Source: Bacteroidales bacterium
Lineage (GTDB): Bacteria > Bacteroidota > Bacteroidia > Bacteroidales > UBA932
NCBI GenBank assembly: GCA_017513445.1
Contig: JAFXFS010000018.1
Coordinates: 62,001-126,000 of the forward strand
Direction of reading: 5' to 3'
Length of the DNA stretch: 64,000 nucleotides
Each line of letters starts with the position of its first letter. Position 1 is the first letter of the stretch. Below the pieces are notes generated by a model. It made no database searches. It was not told the DNA's origin and worked only from the letters and a program-made list of their open reading frames with translations. The translations under genes and the position numbers were made by a program. Shown here one piece after another: positions 27,699 to 36,633 of the stretch.

Positions 27699-27718
27699 AA
27701 GTTCTAAATTTTTAATTT

Positions 27719-29752
27719 ATGTACGATATCTCATATTGCTCAGACAAGTATCAGTATACTATGGGCAAAACATTCTACGATAGTGGAATGAAAGACAAAA
27801 TAGCAATTTTCAATCTATTTTTCAGAAAAGCACCCGATAACAACAATTGGGCTGTAGTTTGTGGTATTAAAGAGGCATTGGAAATGATTAAAAATCTTGG
27901 AAATGCCCCTGCGAGTTTCTTTGAAAAGTTTCTGCCGGGAGATGATTACGCAGAGTACCGAGAATTTCTTGCAAATATGAAATTTACAGGCGATGTCTAT
28001 GCGATGAGAGAGGGAGAGATAGCCTTTCCAAGAGAACCAATTATCACTGTAAAAGCTCCTATCATTGAAGCTCAGGTTTTAGAGACTCCTCTACTTTGCA
28101 TAATGAACCATCAAATGGCTGTTGCTACAAAAGCATCACGCGTAACCAGAGCTACAAACAAACCGGTAAGTGAATTTGGATCACGCAGAGCTCACGGACC
28201 TTGGGCTGCCGTTCACGGTGGAAAAGCTGCATATCTTGCAGGATGTGCCAATAGTTCCAATGTATTGACTGCCTGCAAATTCGGATTAGAGTCAAGTGGT
28301 ACTATGGCTCATAGCTATACCACATCTTTTGGATGCACAATCGAAGGTGAATACAAGGCATTTGACACATACATCAAGACTCATAAAAATGAGGGTCTTA
28401 TTCTTTTAATAGACACTTTTGACACTCTTAAATGTGGTATTATCAATGCTATAAAGGCATTTAAGAATAATGGTATCGATGATAATTATCAATATGGATA
28501 TGGCGTCAGATTGGATAGTGGAGACTTGACCTATTTGTCGCAAGAGTGCCGAAAAGCTCTTGACAATGCAGGACTTACTAAGTGTAAAATCTTTGCCACC
28601 AACTCGTTAGATGAATATATCATTACAGATTTGGAACGCCAAAATGCTAAGATTGATGCTTATGGAGTGGGTGATGCAATTGCAACAAGCAAACACAACC
28701 CTTGTTTTGGCAATGTCTATAAATTGGTTCAATTGGATGATGAGCCACTACTTAAACGCTCGGAAGATAAAATCAAGTTGATAAATCCTGGTTTCCAAAT
28801 TACATATAGACTTATTGTAAATGGAAGATTTGAAGCTGACGTAACCTGTCTCAGAGGAGATAAAACCTCTCAAAAAATCACCAATAATAAAAACATATCT
28901 ATTCGTGATGAGATGGATCAAACCAAGAGAACTGCCTTTAAATCAAATAGTTACACTTGGAAAGAGCTTCAAATACCAGCTATCAAGAATGGAGTTGTAG
29001 TTATGGAAGATATCCCTCTAACTAAAGAAAAAGAGTACTATCTTGATAATCTCAGCAGATTTGATGAAACACAAAAGAGAATCCTTAACCCTCACTACTA
29101 TAAAGTCGATATTTCAGATGAACTTTATGATGTGAAAATGGATATAATAGACAATCTTGTAGCAGAGATAAATGAACTAAGTAGAGATTTTGAAAAATCA
29201 TACTCTCACGTGGTTGTAGATATGCTTTACGACTTTATTGATGGATCACTTGCTTGTAATGGCACTCAGGAAGCGATAAAGAATGCTGTTAAACATATCA
29301 GAAAGCATCCGGAAGAGAAGGTACTTTATGTTGCCGACTGTCACCCTGCCAACCACTGTTCATTTAAGGATTTTGGCGGAATATGGCCAGCACACTGCGT
29401 TGAAGGAACTCACGGAGGTAAAATTGCATCTGAATTCTACTCAATTCCACACAAAATAAATCGCCCTGATGCCTCGAGGAATATCTATTACAAGGGTTGC
29501 AACAAAGATATGGAGCAATATTCAGGTTTTGATGGCATTAACGCAAAGGGAGAAACACTGAAAAGTCAATTAACACGCAATGTCTTTGTAAGCGGAATAG
29601 CAACTGAATATTGCATCAAGGAAACTTGTAAAGATTTGATTAACAATGGTTTCACTGTTCACATTCTCTCTGAAGCGCTTGGATACATTACTCCAGAAGG
29701 ACACGAAGAGAGCTTGAAGGAGTTGGAAGAATTGGGAGTATTTATTGACTAA
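27719..29752 (+). CDS. Nicotinate phosphoribosyltransferase-nicotinamidase fusion
   Basis: The 677-aa protein unites two steps of NAD salvage. Residues 1 to about 475 are a nicotinate phosphoribosyltransferase (PncB): SDKYQYTMG at the start, FGSRRAHGPWAAV, GTMAHSYTTSFG and YGVRLDSGDL. Residues about 495-677 are a nicotinamidase (PncA) of the isochorismatase fold. Its catalytic Asp is D501 (VVVDMLYDF), the metal site is D540-x-H542 (ADCHPANH), and nucleophile Cys632 lies in GIATEYCIKETC. The enzyme would convert nicotinamide to nicotinate and then to NaMN, feeding NadD encoded at 11.9 kb. There is no frameshift at the junction. It is divergent from nrdDG behind a palindromic site. Confidence 0.95.
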   Translation: MYDISYCSDKYQYTMGKTFYDSGMKDKIAIFNLFFRKAPDNNNWAVVCGIKEALEMIKNLGNAPASFFEKFLPGDDYAEYREFLANMKFTGDVYAMREGEIAFPREPIITVKAPIIEAQVLETPLLCIMNHQMAVATKASRVTRATNKPVSEFGSRRAHGPWAAVHGGKAAYLAGCANSSNVLTACKFGLESSGTMAHSYTTSFGCTIEGEYKAFDTYIKTHKNEGLILLIDTFDTLKCGIINAIKAFKNNGIDDNYQYGYGVRLDSGDLTYLSQECRKALDNAGLTKCKIFATNSLDEYIITDLERQNAKIDAYGVGDAIATSKHNPCFGNVYKLVQLDDEPLLKRSEDKIKLINPGFQITYRLIVNGRFEADVTCLRGDKTSQKITNNKNISIRDEMDQTKRTAFKSNSYTWKELQIPAIKNGVVVMEDIPLTKEKEYYLDNLSRFDETQKRILNPHYYKVDISDELYDVKMDIIDNLVAEINELSRDFEKSYSHVVVDMLYDFIDGSLACNGTQEAIKNAVKHIRKHPEEKVLYVADCHPANHCSFKDFGGIWPAHCVEGTHGGKIASEFYSIPHKINRPDASRNIYYKGCNKDMEQYSGFDGINAKGETLKSQLTRNVFVSGIATEYCIKETCKDLINNGFTVHILSEALGYITPEGHEESLKELEELGVFID

Positions 29753-29774
29753 AGGCATAAATTTTGTATTTTTG
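29744..29774 (+). promoter_or_regulatory. Promoter of the putative porin, inside the end of the fusion gene
   Basis: ATTG (29744-29747) and TATTTTTG (29767-29774) are spaced by exactly 19 bp. The -33 element overlaps the last codons of the upstream gene. The next ATG is only 9 nt after the -7 element. Confidence 0.65.
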
Positions 29775-29783
29775 CGCCCTTGT

Positions 29784-32153
29784 ATGCGAATGAGTATTAT
29801 TAAATATATACTTACTGCCCTTGCAATGGTTATTTTTGCAAGTACATCGTCGTATGCACAAACAACAGCAAAGGATAGCACTCTGCTTGTTGTAAGTGCT
29901 GATACATTGGGTGACAATAGAGTTGATTCTTTACGACAAAATATTGTAAATCAATTAGATACACAGGCCAATAATAATCCGGTATCAGATCAAGTTTCTA
30001 AACCAGTAGCTGATACCATCCAAACAATTTCAGATACAACTCAACAAGATAGTTCTAAACCAAAGAAAGTTTATACGGAGTATATTGACACTACCTACTA
30101 TCCACCTCTGGATTCTCAAGGGGTAATACTTGATTCATTTTTGGTAAAAGAACTTGACTCTCTCTTATCTTTATATAAGGTAGAAGCTCCTCGTAAAAAG
30201 GATTTAAGGGCCATTGATAGAGCAAAGGCTAAAGCTATAAAGGATAGTATCAGATTGAATACACCTCGTATTCTTGAAACATTTGCTCTTCCAGATTCTC
30301 TCTACTATAAAAGATTAGTACACTGGACTCACACTAGAGATTTCAATGATATTGAGGTTCAAAAATTTGATACATCTTACAATTTCCACTTTACAGAGTA
30401 TCCTTTCCAAAAGGAGGATGTTGATGCAACCTATCTCGGTGTAGCCGGTTCGCCGGTACTATACCACAACTATTTCAAGAGAGAGAGGTTGGATATCTTC
30501 CCTGCTTTTGATCCATATATTTCATACTCTTATACCCCTGACACCCATCCGATGTATAATGTAAAGACACCTTATACCGAGTTGGCATATTGGGGAACTC
30601 TCTTTGCAGGTAAATTGAAAGAGGAGGATAATATCAAGATTATGACTACTCAAAACCTCTATCCATCTTTAAATTTCAATCTACTTTATGAGAGATTTGG
30701 AGGTGGTGGTATGTTAATGAGAGAGAAATCGGACAACAGAACATTCTCTGCAACTATCAACAACCTAGGCAAGAAGTATCTTATGAATGGTGGATATATT
30801 GCACAGACTGTTAAGAGAGAGGAGAATGGTGGACTTCAAGACCCATCAATGATTTTGGACACAATTCTTGATGCAAGAACGATTCCTGTAAATCTAAGTA
30901 ATGCTTACAACCATCTGTGTCGCCGAACATTCTTCCTTACCCAATCATTTGCTATACCTTTGAATTTCTTTAGAAAGAATGCAGACTCCATTGCTGCCGG
31001 AGAAGGCACTGTTGCATATTTGGGACATAGCACTGAGTACTCAACCTACAGCAAGGTATATACAGATGATTTCACCAGTAATCCTAATCAAAAGAGTTTC
31101 TATCAGAACTACTTTATAAATGAAAATGCTAGTAATGACTCCATCTACACTATGCAGTTTGACAATCGTCTCTTCATAAGACTGCAACCATTTGATAATG
31201 ATGCGATTATCTCAAAAATCGATGGTGGTGTAGGTTATCAGAGATTGAGTCATTACACCTTCAATCCGAAGTACTTTACAAGTGGACATAAAAACAGTTA
31301 TGCCAACAATCTATATATCTATGCCGGAGCATCCGGAATGTTTAAGAAGTATATAAATTGGAGTGCAAACGGAAAGTATTACTATGCAGGTTACAATGCA
31401 AATGATTTCTCTCTTGATGGAAAGTTGAGACTATCTATCTATCCTTTCCCAGAGGGAATTCACTTGACAGGTAAAATTCACACTTCGCTCAGAAGACCTG
31501 ACTGGTTTTCAGATAATCTTTATACCAACCACTATATTTGGAATAACTCATTCGATAAGATTTCGGAATCGAAACTTGAGGGAACACTTACAATTGATAA
31601 GTTTGACCTTGAAGCATTCGCAGGTTATGCTCTTGTAGATAATATGATCTACTACGACTCATTAGCTATAATTCGTCAGCATTCAGAACCTATGAGTGTA
31701 CTTTCCGGCTATCTGAAGTATAATTTCCATCTTGGTCCGGTACACTTTGACAACAGGGTTTTATATCAATGGTCGTCAAATCAGGAGGTACTTCCTCTGC
31801 CAAAATTGTCGCTAAATCTTAAATACTATCTACAATTCCCTGTTGTTAAGAATGTTATGACTATGCAAATTGGAGCAAATGCAATTTTCCACACAGCATA
31901 CTACAAACAGGCCTACAACCCTGCTTTAGGACAGTTCTACAACCAAAACTCTGAACTTATAGGAGGTACTGCTCCATATATCGATTTCTTTGTTAACGTT
32001 CAATGGAAAAATGCCTGTGTATTTGTTAAATATCTGAATGGGGCAAAAGATTGGCCAACTTCAGATTACTTCTCTGCATATCATTACATTAGATCTCAGC
32101 CACAGTTTAAATTTGGATTATTTTGGCCGTTCTACATAGGTAATGGAAATTAA
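29784..32153 (+). CDS. Putative outer-membrane porin (Bacteroidota beta-barrel)
   Basis: The protein is about 789 aa taking ATG 29784 (MRMSIIKYILTALAMVIF...SYAQ); a second ATG two codons on is equally possible. A signal peptide is followed by a low-complexity Thr/Gln/Asp-rich segment (residues about 30-110). The rest is a long beta-strand-rich region with alternating aromatic residues (YEARF-like strands, NWSANGKYYYAGYN) ending in KFGLFWPFYIGNGN, an aromatic-rich C-terminal strand. It matches the general look of the Bacteroidota putative porin family. Function beyond outer-membrane transport is unknown. The next gene overlaps it by 11 bp. Confidence 0.8.
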   Translation: MRMSIIKYILTALAMVIFASTSSYAQTTAKDSTLLVVSADTLGDNRVDSLRQNIVNQLDTQANNNPVSDQVSKPVADTIQTISDTTQQDSSKPKKVYTEYIDTTYYPPLDSQGVILDSFLVKELDSLLSLYKVEAPRKKDLRAIDRAKAKAIKDSIRLNTPRILETFALPDSLYYKRLVHWTHTRDFNDIEVQKFDTSYNFHFTEYPFQKEDVDATYLGVAGSPVLYHNYFKRERLDIFPAFDPYISYSYTPDTHPMYNVKTPYTELAYWGTLFAGKLKEEDNIKIMTTQNLYPSLNFNLLYERFGGGGMLMREKSDNRTFSATINNLGKKYLMNGGYIAQTVKREENGGLQDPSMILDTILDARTIPVNLSNAYNHLCRRTFFLTQSFAIPLNFFRKNADSIAAGEGTVAYLGHSTEYSTYSKVYTDDFTSNPNQKSFYQNYFINENASNDSIYTMQFDNRLFIRLQPFDNDAIISKIDGGVGYQRLSHYTFNPKYFTSGHKNSYANNLYIYAGASGMFKKYINWSANGKYYYAGYNANDFSLDGKLRLSIYPFPEGIHLTGKIHTSLRRPDWFSDNLYTNHYIWNNSFDKISESKLEGTLTIDKFDLEAFAGYALVDNMIYYDSLAIIRQHSEPMSVLSGYLKYNFHLGPVHFDNRVLYQWSSNQEVLPLPKLSLNLKYYLQFPVVKNVMTMQIGANAIFHTAYYKQAYNPALGQFYNQNSELIGGTAPYIDFFVNVQWKNACVFVKYLNGAKDWPTSDYFSAYHYIRSQPQFKFGLFWPFYIGNGN

Positions 32154-33141
32154 ACAACTGATATTCACCATTATACTACTTCTTCTTAGCACTTTCCCAG
32201 CAAATAAGGTGAGTGAACGGGGTTTACAGCACCAGGAGGAGCATACCCATAGTGCTACTATTCTCCTAGATAAAAGTATGTATTCGAAGAGGGGCAAAGC
32301 TATTGGCTTCAACTATGAACTTTTCCAAAAGTATGGAGCTGCTCACAAGTGCAATATCACTGTAAAACCTCCTGTTCCGAAGAGTAATTATTGGGATAGT
32401 CTTATGGTTGGGACTATTGATATTATTGTTGCGGACTCCATTCCAGAGAGTTATGAAAAACAGTTTGTCAAGAGTATTCCTACCGCCGGAAAAGATTGTT
32501 GGATTGTTCGTGCAGATGACAAACATCTATTAGATGGCATAAATATGTGGATTACATCATACTCTCGCACAAATGAATATAAACGATTGAAATCCAATTA
32601 TTTACGAAGTTTCAATATTAAAAACTACGCCCTGGTAGATTTGGATGTAAACAGGTTATCCCCTTACGATGAGTTGATTAAGAAGTATAGTAAATTCATT
32701 GGTTGGGACTGGAGACTACTTACATCTGTTGTTTATCAAGAGTCCCGCTTCTCAATGGGAGCTCAATCATCAAGAGATGCGTTGGGATTGATGCAGATTA
32801 AAAGCTCAACTGCACAATATTATGATATTAACAATATCTACGATCCAGAGATGAATATTAAAGCCGGAGCTCTGCATCTTCAACGACTATCCAACATCTA
32901 TAAAAGGTATCAGTTTGATTCTCTCAACATTATCAAATTTACACTTGCAGCATATAATGCAGGTGAGGGACGAATAGATAACTGTATAGATGTTGCAAAA
33001 GAGCACAATATCCCATACAATCAATGGGATTCAGTGGTAACCTGCTTCCAATATATGCCTGATTTCCGTGGTGATGAGACAAAAAAATATGTAGAAGAGG
33101 TATTAAAAAGATGCGACTACTACTGTAAGATAATTAATTAA
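32143..33141 (+). CDS. MltF-like lytic transglycosylase
   Basis: The 332-aa protein has an N-terminal signal sequence and a degraded periplasmic-binding-like domain (residues about 40-170; TIDIIVADSIPES). A C-terminal SLT domain follows with catalytic Glu200 in YQESRFSMGA, then GLMQIKSST and AAYNAGEGRI. Enzymes of this class cleave the glycan strands of peptidoglycan, releasing anhydro-muropeptides for recycling. It overlaps the end of the porin gene by 11 bp (ATGGAAATTAA) and so is likely translationally coupled to it. It ends by overlapping the convergent permease gene by 8 bp. Confidence 0.9.
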   Translation: MEIKQLIFTIILLLLSTFPANKVSERGLQHQEEHTHSATILLDKSMYSKRGKAIGFNYELFQKYGAAHKCNITVKPPVPKSNYWDSLMVGTIDIIVADSIPESYEKQFVKSIPTAGKDCWIVRADDKHLLDGINMWITSYSRTNEYKRLKSNYLRSFNIKNYALVDLDVNRLSPYDELIKKYSKFIGWDWRLLTSVVYQESRFSMGAQSSRDALGLMQIKSSTAQYYDINNIYDPEMNIKAGALHLQRLSNIYKRYQFDSLNIIKFTLAAYNAGEGRIDNCIDVAKEHNIPYNQWDSVVTCFQYMPDFRGDETKKYVEEVLKRCDYYCKIIN

Positions 33142-34375
33142 CACTCATCGCTTTAGATGGACTTACCCTCGCTACGAAAATCGATGATAGTGAGAGAATC
33201 AGCATTATAACGAGAACTGAGAAGATATTCAGCAACAGTACAGTCCAAAGAGAGATATCCATAGGTACAAAATCAACAAAATAGTTCTCCGGAGAGAGTT
33301 TAATAAGGTGAGTATATTTCTGGACGAAATAACATATTAGAGCCACCACATTGCCCCAGAAGATACCTTTACCTACAATATACATTGAACGATAAAGAAA
33401 TACTCCACAAATATTTTTTGTTGTCATACCCATAGACTTTAAGAGACCAATCATAGAGATCTTCTCAAAAAGGATAATCAAGAGTGATGAAATCATATTG
33501 AATCCAGCCACAGCTATCATAAGAATAATGATTATTGCCACATTGAAATCTAACAGATGTAGCCAATCGAATAGAGTCTGATACTCTCTCTCGATAGTTG
33601 TGGGCAAAATGTGAGGATCATCTTCGCTCTGATATTCATAGATAATGTTAAAAATTTCTTCAGTTGTAAAGAAGAGATCAGCCCCCTTTGCAAGTGTAAT
33701 TTCAAAACTTGAAACATCATCCTTATCCCATCCATTAAGATTACGGATATGTCGTGAATCTACAATAGCAAGAGTCTTATCAATATTTTCAAACTGAATA
33801 TCGTAGAGGCCACACACCTCATATTTCCTTATTTTTACATTATCTCCAACATAATATGCCACAACTTCATCTCCAACTTTATAGCTCATCATTTGAGCCA
33901 ATCGTTTGGAAATCAATATCTTATTGGAAGTTCTATGACTAAAATCAGGCAATGTACCCTCGACTAATGCACTCTCAAAGAAATCAAAATTGTAAGTTGA
34001 ATCAACCCCTTTAAAGAGCAATCCCTGAATATTCTCATCAGTCTTAATAATACCAGAACGATAACTTACCGGCGAAATTCTATCTACAGATTCAAGAGAA
34101 TCAATTTTAGAGAGGTATGAGATATTTTTGCTGATTGGAGAGGCATCACTTCTGTAATCTACTCCAACTTTATTGAGGTGAATATCCCCTGAAAAACCTG
34201 ATATCTTATGATTAATCTCCTTTTTGAAGCCGGAAAGCACAGCCAATGCTATAAAGATGACCAATATACTTATTGCAATAGATATCCAGGCAATGGTATT
34301 GCTAATTGCACTTAACCTCTTGCCTGAGCGTCCATCACTACTCAACCTCTTGGCTATAAATATATTTACGCCCAT
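33134..34375 (-). CDS. LolC/LolE-type ABC transporter permease
   Basis: The 413-aa protein has four transmembrane helices (around residues 25-48, 280-305, 325-350 and 375-400) with a large periplasmic MacB-like domain between helices 1 and 2, the FtsX fold. The opening FIAKRLSSDG and the final SPSKAMSVN are typical of Bacteroidota LolC/LolE homologues. These extract lipoproteins from the inner membrane for delivery to the outer membrane. The ATPase partner LolD is not in the window. It follows the hypothetical gene by 2 bp on the same strand. Confidence 0.9.
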   Translation of the reverse strand: MGVNIFIAKRLSSDGRSGKRLSAISNTIAWISIAISILVIFIALAVLSGFKKEINHKISGFSGDIHLNKVGVDYRSDASPISKNISYLSKIDSLESVDRISPVSYRSGIIKTDENIQGLLFKGVDSTYNFDFFESALVEGTLPDFSHRTSNKILISKRLAQMMSYKVGDEVVAYYVGDNVKIRKYEVCGLYDIQFENIDKTLAIVDSRHIRNLNGWDKDDVSSFEITLAKGADLFFTTEEIFNIIYEYQSEDDPHILPTTIEREYQTLFDWLHLLDFNVAIIIILMIAVAGFNMISSLLIILFEKISMIGLLKSMGMTTKNICGVFLYRSMYIVGKGIFWGNVVALICYFVQKYTHLIKLSPENYFVDFVPMDISLWTVLLLNIFSVLVIMLILSLSSIFVARVSPSKAMSVN

Positions 34376-34377
34376 CC

Positions 34378-35202
34378 CTATTTCAACTTATTGACTATTT
34401 CCAACATCCTCTCAATAGCACTTTTTTTAATATTATCTCCCCTGCTCGCAAAAAAAGCTAAGAGACTGTTGGCGAAATAATTAAATGATTTAATGGTGTA
34501 TTGTAACTTATTACATTTTTCGAATCCTCTTTCATACTTTTGGAGCTCTAAATCACCTACTCTTACTAAGAAAGAGATATCCTCACTCCTCGCAAAAATC
34601 AAATTCAATCCTCCGCTTGTAATCTCTGGATAAAATGGCAACTGACAAAGTTGAGCTTGAATCAGATAGATAATTTCAATAGCACTCACAGCCCCCTCGT
34701 GCGTAGCACTTACAATACTAAGATTATAGAGATCCTTCAGACGTTCTGGAGTCAAACCATTTAATACTCTGACCTGTATGTAACGGATGTCATAAATGAA
34801 CTGATAATTGAATCTGTTAAGGATTTCAATATCTGTCAAAAAAGTAAGAGCTTCACCCTCATAGAGAGAATTGAAGTCCATATCCAAAGATTTTTTGTAT
34901 TGTGCTCTATCAAATTTATCTCCAAAGGCAAGAGCAGACAATAACTCAACCCATTCGGACAAATTATCGCATTTAGACTCCACCAACTCTTGGAACTCAT
35001 TGATTATCAATTCATCCCATATCACGCCATACATCCGTCGCAAATTCGATTTCTCTGTTTTATTGTTGACATTCTGAATCCTTTGCCTTATGAGAGGCAA
35101 AACAGATGGTCCCTCTTCAACAATTGGAGGGACTACGGCATTTGCCACGTATGGATCATCATCACCAAGCAGATTTATAAGATATGAAAGCTCTTCACTC
35201 AT
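34378..35202 (-). CDS. Hypothetical helical protein (HEAT-like)
   Basis: The 274-aa protein has no recognised catalytic motif, signal peptide or membrane segment. It is mostly helical. The N-terminal stretch (LLGDDDPYVANAVVPPIVEEG) resembles HEAT-repeat openings like those found in Bacteroidota SirB1/transglutaminase-like proteins, but the catalytic domain of those proteins is not present. It overlaps the nucleoside phosphorylase stop codon by one base (TAATG), so the two genes are translationally coupled. It is followed at 2 bp by the lipoprotein permease gene. No function is proposed. Confidence 0.7.
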   Translation of the reverse strand: MSEELSYLINLLGDDDPYVANAVVPPIVEEGPSVLPLIRQRIQNVNNKTEKSNLRRMYGVIWDELIINEFQELVESKCDNLSEWVELLSALAFGDKFDRAQYKKSLDMDFNSLYEGEALTFLTDIEILNRFNYQFIYDIRYIQVRVLNGLTPERLKDLYNLSIVSATHEGAVSAIEIIYLIQAQLCQLPFYPEITSGGLNLIFARSEDISFLVRVGDLELQKYERGFEKCNKLQYTIKSFNYFANSLLAFFASRGDNIKKSAIERMLEIVNKLK

Positions 35203-36080
35203 TATTTTGTCAAATTATCAAGAGACAATTTAACCAATCTATGTATAAATGGTTTATAATCCGGCTGACTCTCTTTTGCATATCTATTGGCTATCGCGCA
35301 ACAAACTGTGGCAGCTTTATGCCCCATTAGTGTCGCTAAAGAGACTAATGCAGAACTCTCCATCTCGATATTTGTAACTTTCCAATCCTCAAAACGGAAC
35401 TGCTCTAATTTCATTATCAAATCGTCAATAGCTGGAGTTAGTCTGACACATCTTCCCTGCGGACCATAAAATCCCGGCGCAGACATTGTCAAACCCTTGA
35501 TAGTGCTATCCTTAAAGCGTTCAATTAACTCTGGTGCGGACTCTACAAAATAAGGTCGTCCTATTCTCTGAGGCCAATCCATATGTTTAACAAATGCCTC
35601 TTCTATCTCTTTGCAGGCAACCTTATCTCTATCCTTATACCAATTCAAAAGGCCATCAAATCCCAATGACATTTGAGAGAAAATAAATCCGCCAAGCGGA
35701 ATTTCTGGCTGAACTGCACCACAAGTACCAATTCTCAATATTGTAAGCGACCTCTTTTCTGCTTTTTCCATACGTGTTTCAAAATCAACATTTACCAAAG
35801 CATCAAGTTCAGTCATCACAATATCGATATTGTCAGGACCTATACCTGTAGAAATTGCAGATATTCTCTTACCATTATATTTTCCCGTAATTGTATGAAA
35901 TTCACGTGATTGTAAATCAACTTCAATAGAACCTTCATCAAAGAAAGAGGCCACAATATCAACTCTTCCCTGATCTCCCACCAATATCACTGTATCAGCA
36001 AGTTGCTCAGGACGAAGATGTAGATGGAATACACTCCCATCGCTATTAATAATCAATTCTGATTCAGGTATTCTTCCCAT
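35202..36080 (-). CDS. Nucleoside phosphorylase (uridine phosphorylase-like)
   Basis: The 292-aa protein belongs to the PNP/UDP family. Visible motifs are VGDQGRVDIVASFFD (phosphate-binding start), RIGTCGAVQPEIPLGGFIF and the nucleoside-binding TNIEMESSALVSLATLMG with the signature Glu-Met-Glu. It would cleave a nucleoside with phosphate to base and ribose-1-phosphate; uridine is the favoured substrate, but purine nucleosides cannot be excluded. It heads a three-gene unit with a hypothetical protein and a LolC/E-like permease, an unusual combination with no evident shared function. Confidence 0.87.
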   Translation of the reverse strand: MGRIPESELIINSDGSVFHLHLRPEQLADTVILVGDQGRVDIVASFFDEGSIEVDLQSREFHTITGKYNGKRISAISTGIGPDNIDIVMTELDALVNVDFETRMEKAEKRSLTILRIGTCGAVQPEIPLGGFIFSQMSLGFDGLLNWYKDRDKVACKEIEEAFVKHMDWPQRIGRPYFVESAPELIERFKDSTIKGLTMSAPGFYGPQGRCVRLTPAIDDLIMKLEQFRFEDWKVTNIEMESSALVSLATLMGHKAATVCCAIANRYAKESQPDYKPFIHRLVKLSLDNLTK

Positions 36081-36156
36081 ATATCTTACTTTTAAATAAA
36101 TACAAACTCAAATTTATAAATTATTTCTATTTTTGCCTAAACAAATGATTCATATT

Positions 36157-36624
36157 ATGTTCAAAAGAGCACAGACTTGGATAATTATTCTCGCAACCCT
36201 GCTTACAGGTACGCTATTATTTACAGATTTATGCTACACAATGGTTCCAAATGAGATTACCGGTAAAATGGAGCGAGAAAGTATATCTTTTTTAGAAAAC
36301 CAGCAATATCTTGTCTTTACTATTGTGACATTTGCACTCACAATTATTGCACAATTCTATCATAAATACTTTCATCTGCAAAGAAGAGTCTGCACGATAT
36401 GTATGCTCATTCTCTTTGCCTTTCAGGCATTTATCGTCTATCACTTCTTTATGCTTAAAGATGTATATTCATTCACAATCTTTTCACTATTCCCAACAAT
36501 AACCATTATTGTTCTCTTTATAGCGACAAGATATATTCAGCGAGATGAAACTGTGGATTATCTCAACTATCTAATAGCAAACAATAAGGTAAAAAGAAAA
36601 GCTAAGAAGGTGAAAAAGAGATAG
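36157..36624 (+). CDS. DUF4293-like four-helix membrane protein
   Basis: About 155 aa are predicted from ATG 36157 (MFKRAQTWIIILATLLTG), chosen because DUF4293 proteins start with a short basic segment followed at once by helix 1. In-frame ATGs at 36133 and 36145 also exist. Four transmembrane helices and a strongly basic C-terminal tail (KVKRKAKKVKKR) are seen. The family is Bacteroidota-specific and of unknown function. A TATTTTTG -7 element ends at 36135, 9 nt before the ATG at 36145 and 21 nt before 36157. Confidence 0.7.
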   Translation: MFKRAQTWIIILATLLTGTLLFTDLCYTMVPNEITGKMERESISFLENQQYLVFTIVTFALTIIAQFYHKYFHLQRRVCTICMLILFAFQAFIVYHFFMLKDVYSFTIFSLFPTITIIVLFIATRYIQRDETVDYLNYLIANNKVKRKAKKVKKR

Positions 36625-36633
36625 TTACTACAA

